Shown: positions 15,537 to 23,937 of the stretch, piece by piece
How the letters are laid out: the number at the start of each line of letters is the position of its first letter
How positions within the stretch are numbered: the stretch's first letter is position 1
Assembly: GCF_018070325.1 (NCBI RefSeq)
Contig: NZ_JAGPXY010000019.1
Location: forward strand, 1 to 64,000
Direction of reading: 5' to 3'
Length of the DNA stretch: 64,000 nucleotides
Origin: Micromonospora sp. H61
Lineage (GTDB): Bacteria; Actinomycetota; Actinomycetes; Mycobacteriales; Micromonosporaceae
Notes under the pieces: model-generated
Seen by the model: only the letters and a program-made list of their open reading frames with translations
Database searches by the model: none
Told to the model about the DNA's origin: nothing
Made by a program: the position numbers and the translations under genes

Positions 15537-16508
15537 TCAGGCACCCGACCCGGCGGTGGCCGCGCCACGGTGCGCCGACGCCGATGCGCCACGGTCGGAC
15601 GGCGACGATTCGGCGAGCACCCGTCGTACGACGCCCGTGAGCGCGGCGTTGACCTCGTCCGGACGTTCCATCATCAGCATGTGCCCGGCGCCCGGGCAGA
15701 CGGTCAGCTCGGTGGCCGGCAGAGCCGCCGCGATCGACTCGGCGCACGGCGGTGGGGTCAGTCGGTCCCGGTCGCCGACCAGCGCGGCGGCCGGCAGGTG
15801 GGCCAACGCGGCGAGGGTGTCCAGGCGGTGCTGGGTGCCGATGGAGGCGCGGAACCCGCCGATCGAGCGCAGCGAGGCCCGAGCCACCGCCGACGTCACC
15901 AGGCGGATGTCGGCCGGCTCGCAGCGGTCACCGAAGAGCATCCACCGGATGCTCGGTTGCAGCGCGTTCAGTAGTGCCCGGGGCGCGCGCCACGAGCCAC
16001 ACCGGGCCAGCACGCCGGCGCCGGTCGTCTCGGCCAACCGGATCAACCGGGCGATCCGCGGCGAGAGCCCGTACACGGTGTGCGTGTGCCCCTCGGCGGT
16101 GGTCGAGACGAAGACCAGGCCGGCGGTACGGGCGGCGAAGTGCACAGGGTGGCGGTGGGCGTACTCCATGATCGTCATGCCGCCCATCGAGTGCCCGACC
16201 AGCACCACCGGGCCGGTCGGCGCGACAGCGTCGATCACCGCGGCCAGGTCGTCACCCAACTGGGCCACTGTGGCAGTGGGCAGCGCCATGCAACTGGACC
16301 GGCCGTGTCCCCGCGCGTCGTAGGCGACCACCCGCACCGCACCGCCGAACGGCGGCGCCGTGAGCGCGTCGACCTGTCGGTGCCAGGCGCGCCCGTCCAG
16401 CGTCCAGCCGTGCAGCAGGATGACGCTGACCTGGGCGTCCGTCGGACCCGTCGCCTCGACGTTGAGCCGTACGCCGTCCGGCAGACCGACCTCGAACCGC
16501 TCCGGCAT
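15537..16508 (-). CDS. Alpha/beta-hydrolase
   Basis: A 323-residue alpha/beta-hydrolase with the oxyanion HGWTLD, nucleophile elbow GHSMGG (Ser near residue 113), acid Asp in VGDRDRLTP and catalytic His in GAGHMLMME. No signal peptide is present, so it is a cytosolic esterase, epoxide hydrolase or similar enzyme; the substrate cannot be predicted. The ATG at 16508 follows GGGGAGGTGG. The C-terminal 20 residues are Ser/Ala-rich and probably disordered. It is on the same strand as the helicase but 107 bases upstream of it, so co-transcription is uncertain. Confidence 0.88.
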   Translation of the reverse strand: MPERFEVGLPDGVRLNVEATGPTDAQVSVILLHGWTLDGRAWHRQVDALTAPPFGGAVRVVAYDARGHGRSSCMALPTATVAQLGDDLAAVIDAVAPTGPVVLVGHSMGGMTIMEYAHRHPVHFAARTAGLVFVSTTAEGHTHTVYGLSPRIARLIRLAETTGAGVLARCGSWRAPRALLNALQPSIRWMLFGDRCEPADIRLVTSAVARASLRSIGGFRASIGTQHRLDTLAALAHLPAAALVGDRDRLTPPPCAESIAAALPATELTVCPGAGHMLMMERPDEVNAALTGVVRRVLAESSPSDRGASASAHRGAATAGSGA

Positions 16509-16657
16509 CGCCACCTCCCCAGGGCCGCCCAGTACCACCAGCACCTCCGATACCCGGCGGTAACACCGGCTACCCGCCATGACACCACGCCAATCACGCC
16601 CTGGCGAAGATTCCCGACCTCGCCCGTGCCGGACGGCGGCGGGCCAAGCTGAACGGC

Positions 16658-17302
16658 ATGGGGTCGTCGGGAGCGCCCATGGGTGCGACGTCGGGGCAGG
16701 GGCGGCAGGCCGGCGGCACGCCCCGCGCCGCGCTGGCCGACCTGCTCGCCGGCAATCGGCGGTTCGTCAGCGGCCAGCCGGTGCACGGACACGACGTCAC
16801 GGCCGCCGCCGCGGCCTCCGGCGACCAGCAGCCGTACGCAGTGGTGCTGGGCTGCATCGACTCCCGGGTGCCGCTGGAGGCGATCTTCGATCAGACCTTC
16901 GGCGCGATCTGCGTGATCCGTACCGGAGGGCACGTCCTCGATCGCGCGGTCTGCGGCTCGATCGAGTACGTGGTCGGCCAGCTCGGCGTACCGCTGGTGA
17001 TGGTCCTCGGCCACGAGCGGTGCGGCGCGGTGCAGGCCACTGTGGAGGCGCTGCGCACCGGGCAACGTCCCGGCGGGTCGCTGGCGCACCTGGTGGACGA
17101 GATCGCCCCGGCGGTGACCGAGGCGGGGCTCGGCGATCCGGCGGTGCAGCCGCTGGCGATCCGCCGGCACGTCCGGCGCACGGTGCGCACCCTGCGCGAG
17201 GACGTCCTGCTGGCCGGGCCGGTGGCCGCGGGCCGGGTGGCAGTGGTCGGCGGCCTCTACGACCTGGCCACCGGCGAGGTCGCCCTGCTCGATCCAGGCT
17301 GA
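16658..17302 (+). CDS. Beta-class carbonic anhydrase
   Basis: A 214-residue zinc enzyme interconverting CO2 and bicarbonate. The zinc ligands are visible in CIDSR (Cys plus Asp/Arg dyad) and HERCGA (His-x2-Cys). The usual RNAGN-type segment reads RTGGHVL, a variant that some beta-CA-like proteins carry. A 25-residue Gly/Ser-rich leader precedes the domain and has no clear signal peptide; ATG at 16679 is an alternative start. It is convergent with the small gene at 17391, with a strong hairpin between. Confidence 0.88.
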   Translation: MGSSGAPMGATSGQGRQAGGTPRAALADLLAGNRRFVSGQPVHGHDVTAAAAASGDQQPYAVVLGCIDSRVPLEAIFDQTFGAICVIRTGGHVLDRAVCGSIEYVVGQLGVPLVMVLGHERCGAVQATVEALRTGQRPGGSLAHLVDEIAPAVTEAGLGDPAVQPLAIRRHVRRTVRTLREDVLLAGPVAAGRVAVVGGLYDLATGEVALLDPG

Positions 17303-17332
17303 CCCGGCCCGCCGCGCAGCCCTCCGGACGTG

Positions 17333-17370
17333 CGAAACCGCCCGGCGGGACTTCCCGGCGGGCGGTTTCG
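17333..17370. terminator. Bidirectional terminator after carbonic anhydrase
   Basis: The arms at 17333-17349 and 17354-17370 are reverse complements at 16 of 17 positions with a short loop. The hairpin lies between convergent genes. Confidence 0.8.
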
Positions 17371-17390
17371 TTGGTGCGGTGGGGGAGGGC

Positions 17391-17720
17391 TCAGCCCTCG
17401 AAGACGCCGGCCGCGACCAGGCGCTTCTCGGTGGCCTCCCAGCCGTCACCCGGGTGGGTGGCAGCCAGGTTGTTGATCTCCGCCCGGATCTTGGCGGCGT
17501 GGCCGGCGGCGGCCAGCACGCGGATCTCCTCGACGAAGGCGTCGGAGTCCGTGCGCAGGTGCGCGGTCTTGCCGTTGGTCAGGTTCCGCACGTAGGCGTG
17601 CTTGCCGCCGTTGAGCGGGATGAGGTACTTGAACTCGCCCAGCACGCTGAGGGCGCCACCCTGGCCAGCCTGGCCGGCCCGGACGGACGCGCGCGCGGTC
17701 TTAGAGGTGTTGCTCGCCAC
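17391..17720 (-). CDS. Conserved actinobacterial protein of unknown function, 109 residues
   Basis: I do not recognise this small protein. It has an N-terminal Ser/Ala/Gly-rich stretch and a compact core containing [20 protein letters not shown] and a C-terminal helical part ending [17 protein letters not shown]. No signal peptide or membrane helix is seen. The start is GTG at 17720 with AAGGAG upstream; the long upstream extension of the frame is Ser/Arg-rich and unlikely to be coding. It is divergent from the DUF3145 gene. Confidence 0.7.
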   Translation of the reverse strand: MASNTSKTARASVRAGQAGQGGALSVLGEFKYLIPLNGGKHAYVRNLTNGKTAHLRTDSDAFVEEIRVLAAAGHAAKIRAEINNLAATHPGDGWEATEKRLVAAGVFEG

Positions 17721-17957
17721 GGAGGTACTCCTTGCAAGACGTACGGGAGGACTGGACGTCCGGGGGCTGTGTGCGGGTCGTACGTGACTCGACCCGCGAA
17801 GGTGTAACGCGGCATAAGCCGCCGGTGGAACTGTACAGGACCACGACATCATGCTGGTCGTCGCGGTGTCCTGAGAGGCAACGGCGACCACCCGTCCGGC
17901 TATTCCACCCGGCGATTTTTCCGATTCCCTGGCGCACCACGCGTCACAGGAGTCATC

Positions 17958-18113
17958 ATGTGTTGCAGCAGCCACCTGGGTGGACGAGGTCGTAGGGGAA
18001 GACGCACCTCGCTCTCCGGGAGGTCACCGTGCCAACGCGTGGCGTCGTATACGTCCATTCGACCCCGCTCGCCGTGTGCTCACACGTCGAGTGGGCGATC
18101 GCGCGCGTCCTAG
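17958..18113 (+). CDS. Possible Cys-rich leader peptide upstream of DUF3145
   Basis: A 51-codon ORF starting MCCSSHLGG, preceded by CAGGAG at good spacing, runs into and overlaps the start of the DUF3145 gene in another frame. Tandem Cys codons at positions 2-3 recall the cysteine-responsive leader ORFs known upstream of sulfur genes in actinobacteria. The rest is Arg/Ser-rich without conserved features. It may act as a translated leader rather than as a protein. Support is only the start site and position. Confidence 0.3.
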   Translation: MCCSSHLGGRGRRGRRTSLSGRSPCQRVASYTSIRPRSPCAHTSSGRSRAS

Positions 18114-18520
18114 CCGCGCCGGTCAACCTGCAGTGGACGGGTCAGCCCGTCGACCCCGGCGCACGCCGGGCCGAGTGCGGGTGGACCGGTCGTCCGGGGA
18201 CGGGCGCCGAGCTGGCTGCTGCCCTACGGCAGTGGCCCATGATCCGTTTCGAGGTCACCGAGGAGCCGAGTCCCGGTGCCGACGGTGAGCGCTTCATGTA
18301 CGTGCCGGCCCGTGGCCTGTTCCGGGCAACGGTCGGCGTGGCCGGCGACATCCAGCTCGGCGAGGACCGCCTTCGGGCGCTGATGGCGGCCTCCCGGGCC
18401 CCCGAGGCGCTGGCGCACGCCCTCGACAAGGCGCTCGGCACGGCGTGGGACGCTGACCTGGAGCCCTACCGGTACGCCGGCGACGGCGCCCCGGTGACCT
18501 TGCTCACTCGGGTTGGCTGA
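18029..18520 (+). CDS. DUF3145 family protein
   Basis: A 163-residue protein with the family start (TRGVVYVHSTPLAVCSHVEWA) and conserved middle ERFMYVPARGLFRA. DUF3145 is a conserved actinobacterial family of unknown role. No signal peptide, membrane helix or metal motif is clear. The GTG at 18029 follows GGGAGGT. The upstream 308-base gap shared with the divergent small gene contains only the possible leader ORF. Confidence 0.9.
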   Translation: MPTRGVVYVHSTPLAVCSHVEWAIARVLAAPVNLQWTGQPVDPGARRAECGWTGRPGTGAELAAALRQWPMIRFEVTEEPSPGADGERFMYVPARGLFRATVGVAGDIQLGEDRLRALMAASRAPEALAHALDKALGTAWDADLEPYRYAGDGAPVTLLTRVG

Positions 18521-18607
18521 CCCGGTCGGCCGGCCGCTGGCCGTGGGCCGTCACACCGGTGACGACCGGTAAGGTCAAGTTGCCCCGATAAGGGAGAAGC
18601 TGGTGGG

Positions 18608-20341
18608 ATGGGCGGCGTGTCGAATCGCCCGTGGCGCGCCAGTGTCGCTGTCGCCGCCCTGACCGCCCTGCTCGTCTCCGGCTGCTCAGGTGACCCGGAG
18701 CGTCCCACCCCGACGCCCAGCCCGGTCGGCACGTCCGCGGGCCCGAGCGTCCCGGCCGCGCCGCCGGCCAGCGACCCCGCCGGCCGCGCCGCCGCGCTGG
18801 TGGCGACGCTGTCCGACGAAGACCTGGTCGGCCAGGTGCTGATGCCGTACGCATACGGCGACTCGGCGACGAAGGTCTCCGCCGGCTCGGCGGCCGGTAA
18901 CCAGGCCCTCGCCGGGGTGGACACCCCCGCCGACATGATCGCCAAGTACCGACTGGGTGGCCTGATCCTGGTCGGCTTCAGCGCCGACGACCCGACCAAG
19001 GGCAACCAGGAGACCACGAACGTCGACAACCCCAAGCAGGTGCACGAGCTCACGGCCGGACTGCGAACCGCCGCCGGTCGGCTCGCCGCCGGTTCGGCGC
19101 CGCTGCTCATCGGCACCGACCAGGAGTACGGCGTCGTCACCCGCGTGACCGACGGGGTCACAGTGCTGCCCAGCGCCCTCGCGGCCGGCGCGGCAGGTGA
19201 CCCGAAGCTCACCGAGGCCGCCTGGCGGGCCGCCGGCGCCGAGTTGGCCGCGATGGGCATCAACATCGACTTCGCCCCGGTGGCCGACGTGCTGGCCACC
19301 CGCAGCACCGTGATCGGCTCCCGGTCGTACGGCGCCGACCCGAAGCAGGCCGCCGCGCAGGTGGGCGGCGCGGTCCGCGGCCTGCAGGCGGTCGGGGTCG
19401 CGGCCACCCTGAAGCACTTCCCCGGGCACGGCCACAGCGCCGACGACTCGCACCAGGACCTTCCGGTGCTCACCCAGTCCGCCGCGGCGTTGCAGAGCGG
19501 GGCGTGGCCGCCGTTCACCGCCGGGATGGACGCGGGCGCGATGGCCGTGATGTCCGGTCATCTGGATGCGCGCGCGATCGACCCGGGGACCCCGGCGACG
19601 TTCTCGCACAAGCTGCTCACCGACGTCCTGCGCGGCCAACTCGGCTTCCAGGGCGTGGTGATCACCGACGGGATGAACATGCCGCCCGCGATGCGCTGGG
19701 CTCCCGGCGAGGCGGCGGTCCGGGCGCTCAACGCCGGTAACGACCTCATCCTGATGACCCCGAACGTCGGTCAGGCGTACGACGGGCTGCTCGCCGCGCT
19801 GCGCGGCGGATCGCTGACCCGCACCCGGCTGGTCGAGGCGGTCACGCGGGTGCTGACCATGAAGTTCAAGCTCGCGGAGCTGCCGGCGGCGCAGATGTCC
19901 ACGCTCAACGCCCCGGAGCACCGGGCGGCGGCCGACGCGCTGGCCGCCGCCGCCGTCACGGTGCTGAAGGGCGCCTGCGGCGGAGCGGTACGCGGGCCGG
20001 TCACCGTCACCTTGTCCGGCGGTCGGGACGGCACCCGGGCCACCCTCACCGCCGCGCTGACCGCCGCCGGGGTGCAGGTCAAGCCCAGCGGCGGCACGAT
20101 CGTGCACCTGGTGGGCTACGGCGACGGCGCCAAGGACCTGAGCCCCGACGCGGCGGTCACGGTCGCCATGGACACCCCGTACGTGCTGGCCGACGCGAAG
20201 TCACCGACGCTGCTGGCGACGTACTCCTCCAGCCGGGCGTCGATGACCGCCCTGGCCGCCGTGCTCGCCGGCAAGGCCCGGCCGGGCGGCCGATCCCCGG
20301 TGGCCGTTCCCGGACTGCCCGCGACGACCTGTCGCACCTGA
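18608..20341 (+). CDS. GH3 beta-N-acetylhexosaminidase-type lipoprotein
   Basis: A 577-residue lipoprotein: signal peptide with lipobox LLVSGC (Cys near residue 26), a Pro/Ser-rich linker and a GH3 barrel. The NagZ-like loop KHFPGHGHSADDSHQDLP supplies the His/Asp acid-base pair, and the nucleophile is the Asp in VITDGMNM. IGTDQEYG is the usual substrate-binding segment. About 120 C-terminal residues form an extra alpha/beta domain ending in CRT. It probably removes N-acetylglucosamine from wall fragments or chitooligosaccharides at the cell surface. ATG at 18608 is used; GTG at 18617 is equally possible. Confidence 0.9.
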   Translation: MGGVSNRPWRASVAVAALTALLVSGCSGDPERPTPTPSPVGTSAGPSVPAAPPASDPAGRAAALVATLSDEDLVGQVLMPYAYGDSATKVSAGSAAGNQALAGVDTPADMIAKYRLGGLILVGFSADDPTKGNQETTNVDNPKQVHELTAGLRTAAGRLAAGSAPLLIGTDQEYGVVTRVTDGVTVLPSALAAGAAGDPKLTEAAWRAAGAELAAMGINIDFAPVADVLATRSTVIGSRSYGADPKQAAAQVGGAVRGLQAVGVAATLKHFPGHGHSADDSHQDLPVLTQSAAALQSGAWPPFTAGMDAGAMAVMSGHLDARAIDPGTPATFSHKLLTDVLRGQLGFQGVVITDGMNMPPAMRWAPGEAAVRALNAGNDLILMTPNVGQAYDGLLAALRGGSLTRTRLVEAVTRVLTMKFKLAELPAAQMSTLNAPEHRAAADALAAAAVTVLKGACGGAVRGPVTVTLSGGRDGTRATLTAALTAAGVQVKPSGGTIVHLVGYGDGAKDLSPDAAVTVAMDTPYVLADAKSPTLLATYSSSRASMTALAAVLAGKARPGGRSPVAVPGLPATTCRT

Positions 20342-20372
20342 CCGACCGGGAGCGGACGGCGCAGCGCCCACC

Positions 20373-21038
20373 TCACTCGCCCTTCGCGAGCCCTCGCACC
20401 GCGAGCCGGTACGCCGGCAGCACGTCGGTCCGTTCGGTGATCAGCCCCTCGTTGACCGCGAAGACCAGCGTCTGCCCCGCCGACTGGACGGCCAGCGCCC
20501 AGTTCCGCGACTCCTCCTCGGCCAGCGGGTTGGTGGCGAGCCAGGTCGTCTCGGTGGCGTCGAAGCCGCCGGCGCGGAGGTCGCGGAACTGTTGACCGGC
20601 GACCGTCTCGCCGGCCCCGGCGGCGAAACTCTCCAGCGCGGCGCGCGGCGTGACAGTCGGCGAGTCCGCCGCCCAGATCCGCAGGAATCCGCCGCCGGCC
20701 GAGCGGCCGTCCACCTCGCAACGCACCGTGCTGCCGCCGCGCTTGGTGAGCGCCTCGCCGACCAGCTCGGCCAGCTCACCCTTGGCAGGCTCGACCGCCT
20801 TCGCCGTCCACCCGTCGGCCAGCGGAAACGTCACCGGTACCGGGCAGGGGGAACCGGTGCCGCCGGTGGTGCCGCCGGTCGACGCCGGGGTCGTCTCGTC
20901 GTACCAGGGCTCGCCCGTGGCCTGTGGGGCCGGGCCGCCGGCCGCGGACCCGGCGGGATCGGCGGCGGCGTCGCCGCAGCCGGCCAGCAGGCCGAGGGTG
21001 AGCGCCGCCGACACGGCGACGCGGGTACGAATGTCCAT
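20373..21038 (-). CDS. Putative lipoprotein of unknown function
   Basis: A 221-residue protein with a clear lipoprotein signal (LTLGLLAGC, Cys near residue 21), an Ala/Gly/Thr-rich linker (about 22-60) and a globular domain beginning CPVPVTFPLADGWTAK. That domain has the alternating strand pattern of LpqN/LpqT-like actinobacterial lipoproteins, but I cannot confirm the family. Two cysteines could form a disulfide. It is convergent with the GH3 gene, 31 bases apart. Confidence 0.75.
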   Translation of the reverse strand: MDIRTRVAVSAALTLGLLAGCGDAAADPAGSAAGGPAPQATGEPWYDETTPASTGGTTGGTGSPCPVPVTFPLADGWTAKAVEPAKGELAELVGEALTKRGGSTVRCEVDGRSAGGGFLRIWAADSPTVTPRAALESFAAGAGETVAGQQFRDLRAGGFDATETTWLATNPLAEEESRNWALAVQSAGQTLVFAVNEGLITERTDVLPAYRLAVRGLAKGE

Positions 21039-21172
21039 CGTGGTGATCCCCGTCAGTCGATCTTCAGTTGGCCCATCTAAGCCGTGCGGTCCCTCGACGT
21101 CAATCGGGATCGTGCGCCCGCGCCACGGAAACCCGGTCGCCTCCGCGCCGGTCGGTCTGACAGCCTCACCCC

Positions 21173-21391
21173 ATGGGAGCGGCAGCAGGATTCCGGCACG
21201 TGCAACGGGCGGACGGCACTGTGGTGATCACCCACCACGGCCGGGTCGCCGGCACGCTGCGCGGCGCTCGGGCCGCGGAGTTCCTGGCCGAGGTCGACGA
21301 CGACCCGCAGTTGGTGATGGCCCGCTGGACCGGCAACTACCGCCACGGCAACGAGCGCACCGCCAAACAGCACCCCCGCAACCGAGGCTGA
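21173..21391 (+). CDS. Small conserved hypothetical protein, 72 residues
   Basis: A basic 72-residue protein I do not recognise. It contains a beta-rich first half (GTVVITHHGRVAGTLRG) and a helix (RAAEFLAEVDD), then a basic tail. No export signal is visible. It ends just before a bulged hairpin terminator. Support comes from codon use and from its position before that terminator; the ribosome binding site is poor. Confidence 0.6.
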   Translation: MGAAAGFRHVQRADGTVVITHHGRVAGTLRGARAAEFLAEVDDDPQLVMARWTGNYRHGNERTAKQHPRNRG

Positions 21392-21395
21392 ACGA

Positions 21396-21434
21396 CGAAA
21401 GAACCCCTCCTCGTCGAGAGAAGGGGCCCTTTCG
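21396..21434. terminator. Terminator between small gene and fabF
   Basis: CGAAAG (21396-21401) pairs with CTTTCG (21429-21434) and CCCCT with AGGGG around a 2-base internal mismatch. It serves both convergent genes and closes the FASII operon. Confidence 0.75.
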
Positions 21435-21441
21435 CAGGATC

Positions 21442-22668
21442 TCAGGGGCGGGCGAAGACGAGAGCCACGTTGTGGCCGCCGAAGCCGAACGCGTTGTTCA
21501 ACGCGGCCGGGATCTCCATGTGGCGGGCCTTGTGCGCGGCGACATCCAGGGTGAGGCCCGGCTCAGGGTCGTCGAGGTTGATCGTCGGAGGGACGACACT
21601 GTCGCGGATCGCCAGGATGGTGGCGATCGACTCCAGCGCACCGGCCGCACCGAGCAGGTGACCGGTCATCGACTTCGTCGCGGACAGCACCGGGTGGTCG
21701 CCGAGCGCCTTGTGCAGCCCGCCGATCTCCAGCATGTCCCCGACCGGGGTCGAGGTGGCGTGCGCGTTGACGTGCACGATGTCCCGCTTGGCCACGTCCG
21801 CGTCGGCGATCGCCTTGGCGATGGCCCGGATCGCGCCCTCGCCCTCGGCGTGCGGCTGCACGATGTCGTACGCGTCGGAGGTGATGCCGGCACCGGCGAG
21901 GCGCGCGTACACCCGGGCGCCCCGGGCCGCGGCGTGCTCGGCCCGCTCCAGCACCACGATGCCGGCGCCCTCGCCGAGGACGAAGCCGTCCCGGCCCCGG
22001 TCCCACGGGCGGGAGGCCCGCTCCGGGTCGTCGTTGCGGGTGGACATGGCCCGCATCGAGCTGAAGCCGGCGATCGGCAGCGGGTGGATGACCGCCTCGG
22101 TGCCGCCGGCCACCACCACGTCGGCCCGGCCGGAGCGGATGATGTCCAGGCCGAGGGCGATCGCCTCGGCGCCGGTGGCGCAGGCGCTGGCCACCGAGTG
22201 CACGCCGGCCTTGGCGCCCAGCTCCAGCCCGACCCAGGCGGCCGGACCGTTCGGCATCAGCATCGGGATGGTGTGCGGGGAGACCCGCCGTGGCCCGGAC
22301 GCCTCCAGGATGTCGTCCTGGGCGAGCAGCGTGGTGGCACCGCCGATGCCGGAGCCGACGCTGACGGCCAACCGCTCCCCGTCGAGGTCGGAGCCGGCGA
22401 GGCCGGCGTCCGCCCAGGCCTGCTGCGCCGCGATGATCGCGATCGCCTCGGAACGGTCCAGGCGGCGCAGGCGGACCCGGTCCAGCACCTCGGACGGCTC
22501 CACGGCCAACTGGGCGGCGATTCGGACCGGCAGTTGCTCGGCCCACTCCTGGGTGAGGGCACTCACCCCGGAGCGGCCGGCGAGCATTGCGTCCCAGGTC
22601 GACGCGACGTCCCCGCCAAGCGGGGTCGTCGCGCCGAGCCCGGTGACGACGACGTCTGGACGACTCAT
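21442..22668 (-). CDS. fabF: 3-oxoacyl-ACP synthase II (KAS II)
   Basis: A 408-residue condensing enzyme that elongates acyl-ACP with malonyl-ACP in type II fatty acid synthesis. The catalytic triad is visible: Cys in SACATGAEA, His in HATSTPVGD and His in TKSMTGHLLGAAG. The C-terminal FGFGGHN is conserved. It is the last gene of fabD-fabH-acpP-fabF, with only two bases between the acpP stop and its start. The operon context with fasR identifies it as housekeeping rather than part of a polyketide cluster. Confidence 0.96.
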   Translation of the reverse strand: MSRPDVVVTGLGATTPLGGDVASTWDAMLAGRSGVSALTQEWAEQLPVRIAAQLAVEPSEVLDRVRLRRLDRSEAIAIIAAQQAWADAGLAGSDLDGERLAVSVGSGIGGATTLLAQDDILEASGPRRVSPHTIPMLMPNGPAAWVGLELGAKAGVHSVASACATGAEAIALGLDIIRSGRADVVVAGGTEAVIHPLPIAGFSSMRAMSTRNDDPERASRPWDRGRDGFVLGEGAGIVVLERAEHAAARGARVYARLAGAGITSDAYDIVQPHAEGEGAIRAIAKAIADADVAKRDIVHVNAHATSTPVGDMLEIGGLHKALGDHPVLSATKSMTGHLLGAAGALESIATILAIRDSVVPPTINLDDPEPGLTLDVAAHKARHMEIPAALNNAFGFGGHNVALVFARP

Positions 22669-22670
22669 GA

Positions 22671-22910
22671 TCAGGACTGCGCCGCGATGTAGCTGACAGC
22701 GTCGCCGACGGTCTTGAGGTTCTGCACCTCGTTGTCCGGGATCTTGACGCCGAACTTCTCCTCGGCCGCGACCACTACCTCAACCATGGAGAGCGAGTCG
22801 ACGTCGAGGTCGTCGGTGAAGGACTTCCCCTCGGCCACGTCGTCCGGGTTCACCCCGGCAACCTCTTCGAGGATCTCGGCGAGGCCGGTGGTGATCTCGT
22901 CACGGGTCAT
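22671..22910 (-). CDS. acpP: Acyl carrier protein
   Basis: A 79-residue acidic ACP. Ser in DVDSLSMVEV is the 4'-phosphopantetheine attachment site. Length and helix pattern fit the primary-metabolism ACP. The start is supported by AAAGGAACC. It lies between fabH (82-base gap) and fabF (2-base gap) in the FASII operon. Confidence 0.97.
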   Translation of the reverse strand: MTRDEITTGLAEILEEVAGVNPDDVAEGKSFTDDLDVDSLSMVEVVVAAEEKFGVKIPDNEVQNLKTVGDAVSYIAAQS

Positions 22911-22992
22911 TGCGGTTGGTTCCTTTCATCGGGGTTCTCCGGCGGCCGGCGTCGCCGACCGCCACTCCTGGACGCGTACGCGCCCGAGGGGG

Positions 22993-23937
22993 TCAGGGGC
23001 AGCGGACGACCTGACCGGCGTAGGTCAGGCCACCGCCGAAGCCGAACAGCAGCACCGGTGCGCCCGAGGGCACCTCCCGGCGCTCTACCAGCTTTGACAG
23101 GGCCAGCGGCACGCTCGCCGCGGAGGTGTTGCCGGACTCGACGATGTCCTTCGCGATGATCGCGTCGGGGATGTTGAGCCGCTTGGCGATGCCGTCGATG
23201 ATCCGCGCGTTGGCCTGGTGCGGCACGAACGCGGCCAGCTCCGACGGGTCGACCCCGGCCCGCTCGCAGGCCTGCAGCGCGAGCGGCGCGATAGCGGTGG
23301 TGGCCCAGCGGAACACCGCCTGCCCCTCCTGCTGGATGTACGGGCGCCAACCCTCGATGCGGACCGCGTCGCTCTTGTCCGGCACCGAACCCCAGACGAC
23401 CGGGCCGATCCCGGTCGGCTCGTCGTCGGCGGTGGCGGAGACCACCGCGGCGCCGGCTCCGTCCGCGAAGATGATGCAGGTGGAGCGGTCGGTCCAGTCG
23501 GTGAAGTCGGACAGCTTCTCCGCGCCGATGACGATCGCGTTGCGCGACGCCCCGGCCCGGATGGCGTGGTCGACGGTGCCCAGCGCGTACGCGAAGCCCG
23601 AGCAGGCGGTGTTGAGGTCGAACGCGCCAGGGGCGGTGATGCCCAGCTTGGCGGCGACCCGGCAGGCCACGTTGGGGCTGCGGTCGATGGAGGAGCAGGT
23701 GGCGACCACGACCAGGTCGATGTCGGCGGCGGTCAGGCCCGAGTTGGCCAGCGCCTTGCCGGCGGCCGCGGCGGCCATGTCGGCGACCGTCTCACTGTCG
23801 GCGATCCGCCGGCTGACGATGCCGACCCGGTCGCGAATCCACTCGTCGTTGGTGTCGACGAGCTGGGCGATGTCGTCGTTGGTCACCACCCGGGAGGGCT
23901 GGTAGTGCCCCATCGAGACGATGCGACTGCCAGTCAT
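22993..23937 (-). CDS. fabH: 3-oxoacyl-ACP synthase III (KAS III)
   Basis: A 314-residue initiating condensing enzyme that joins an acyl-CoA starter to malonyl-ACP; in actinomycetes branched starters are preferred. The Cys is in LNTACSGFAYAL, the His in VPHQANARI and the Asn in ESGNTSAAS, completing the Cys-His-Asn triad. The C-terminal LLFGFGGGLTYAG is typical. The ATG overlaps the fabD stop by four bases (ATGA), which indicates translational coupling. Confidence 0.96.
   Translation of the reverse strand: MTGSRIVSMGHYQPSRVVTNDDIAQLVDTNDEWIRDRVGIVSRRIADSETVADMAAAAAGKALANSGLTAADIDLVVVATCSSIDRSPNVACRVAAKLGITAPGAFDLNTACSGFAYALGTVDHAIRAGASRNAIVIGAEKLSDFTDWTDRSTCIIFADGAGAAVVSATADDEPTGIGPVVWGSVPDKSDAVRIEGWRPYIQQEGQAVFRWATTAIAPLALQACERAGVDPSELAAFVPHQANARIIDGIAKRLNIPDAIIAKDIVESGNTSAASVPLALSKLVERREVPSGAPVLLFGFGGGLTYAGQVVRCP

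Noticed and set aside
13312..15600. A rifampicin-associated element upstream of the HelD-like gene
   Set aside because: No GGGGCTTGC-N7-GCAAGCCCC type repeat is present near 15430-15600, so rifampicin induction cannot be claimed.
20650..22692. A 680-codon plus-strand open frame across the lipoprotein and fabF genes
   Set aside because: The minus strand carries a clear lipoprotein and fabF; the plus-strand translation is Arg/Gly/Pro-rich without motifs or a ribosome binding site.
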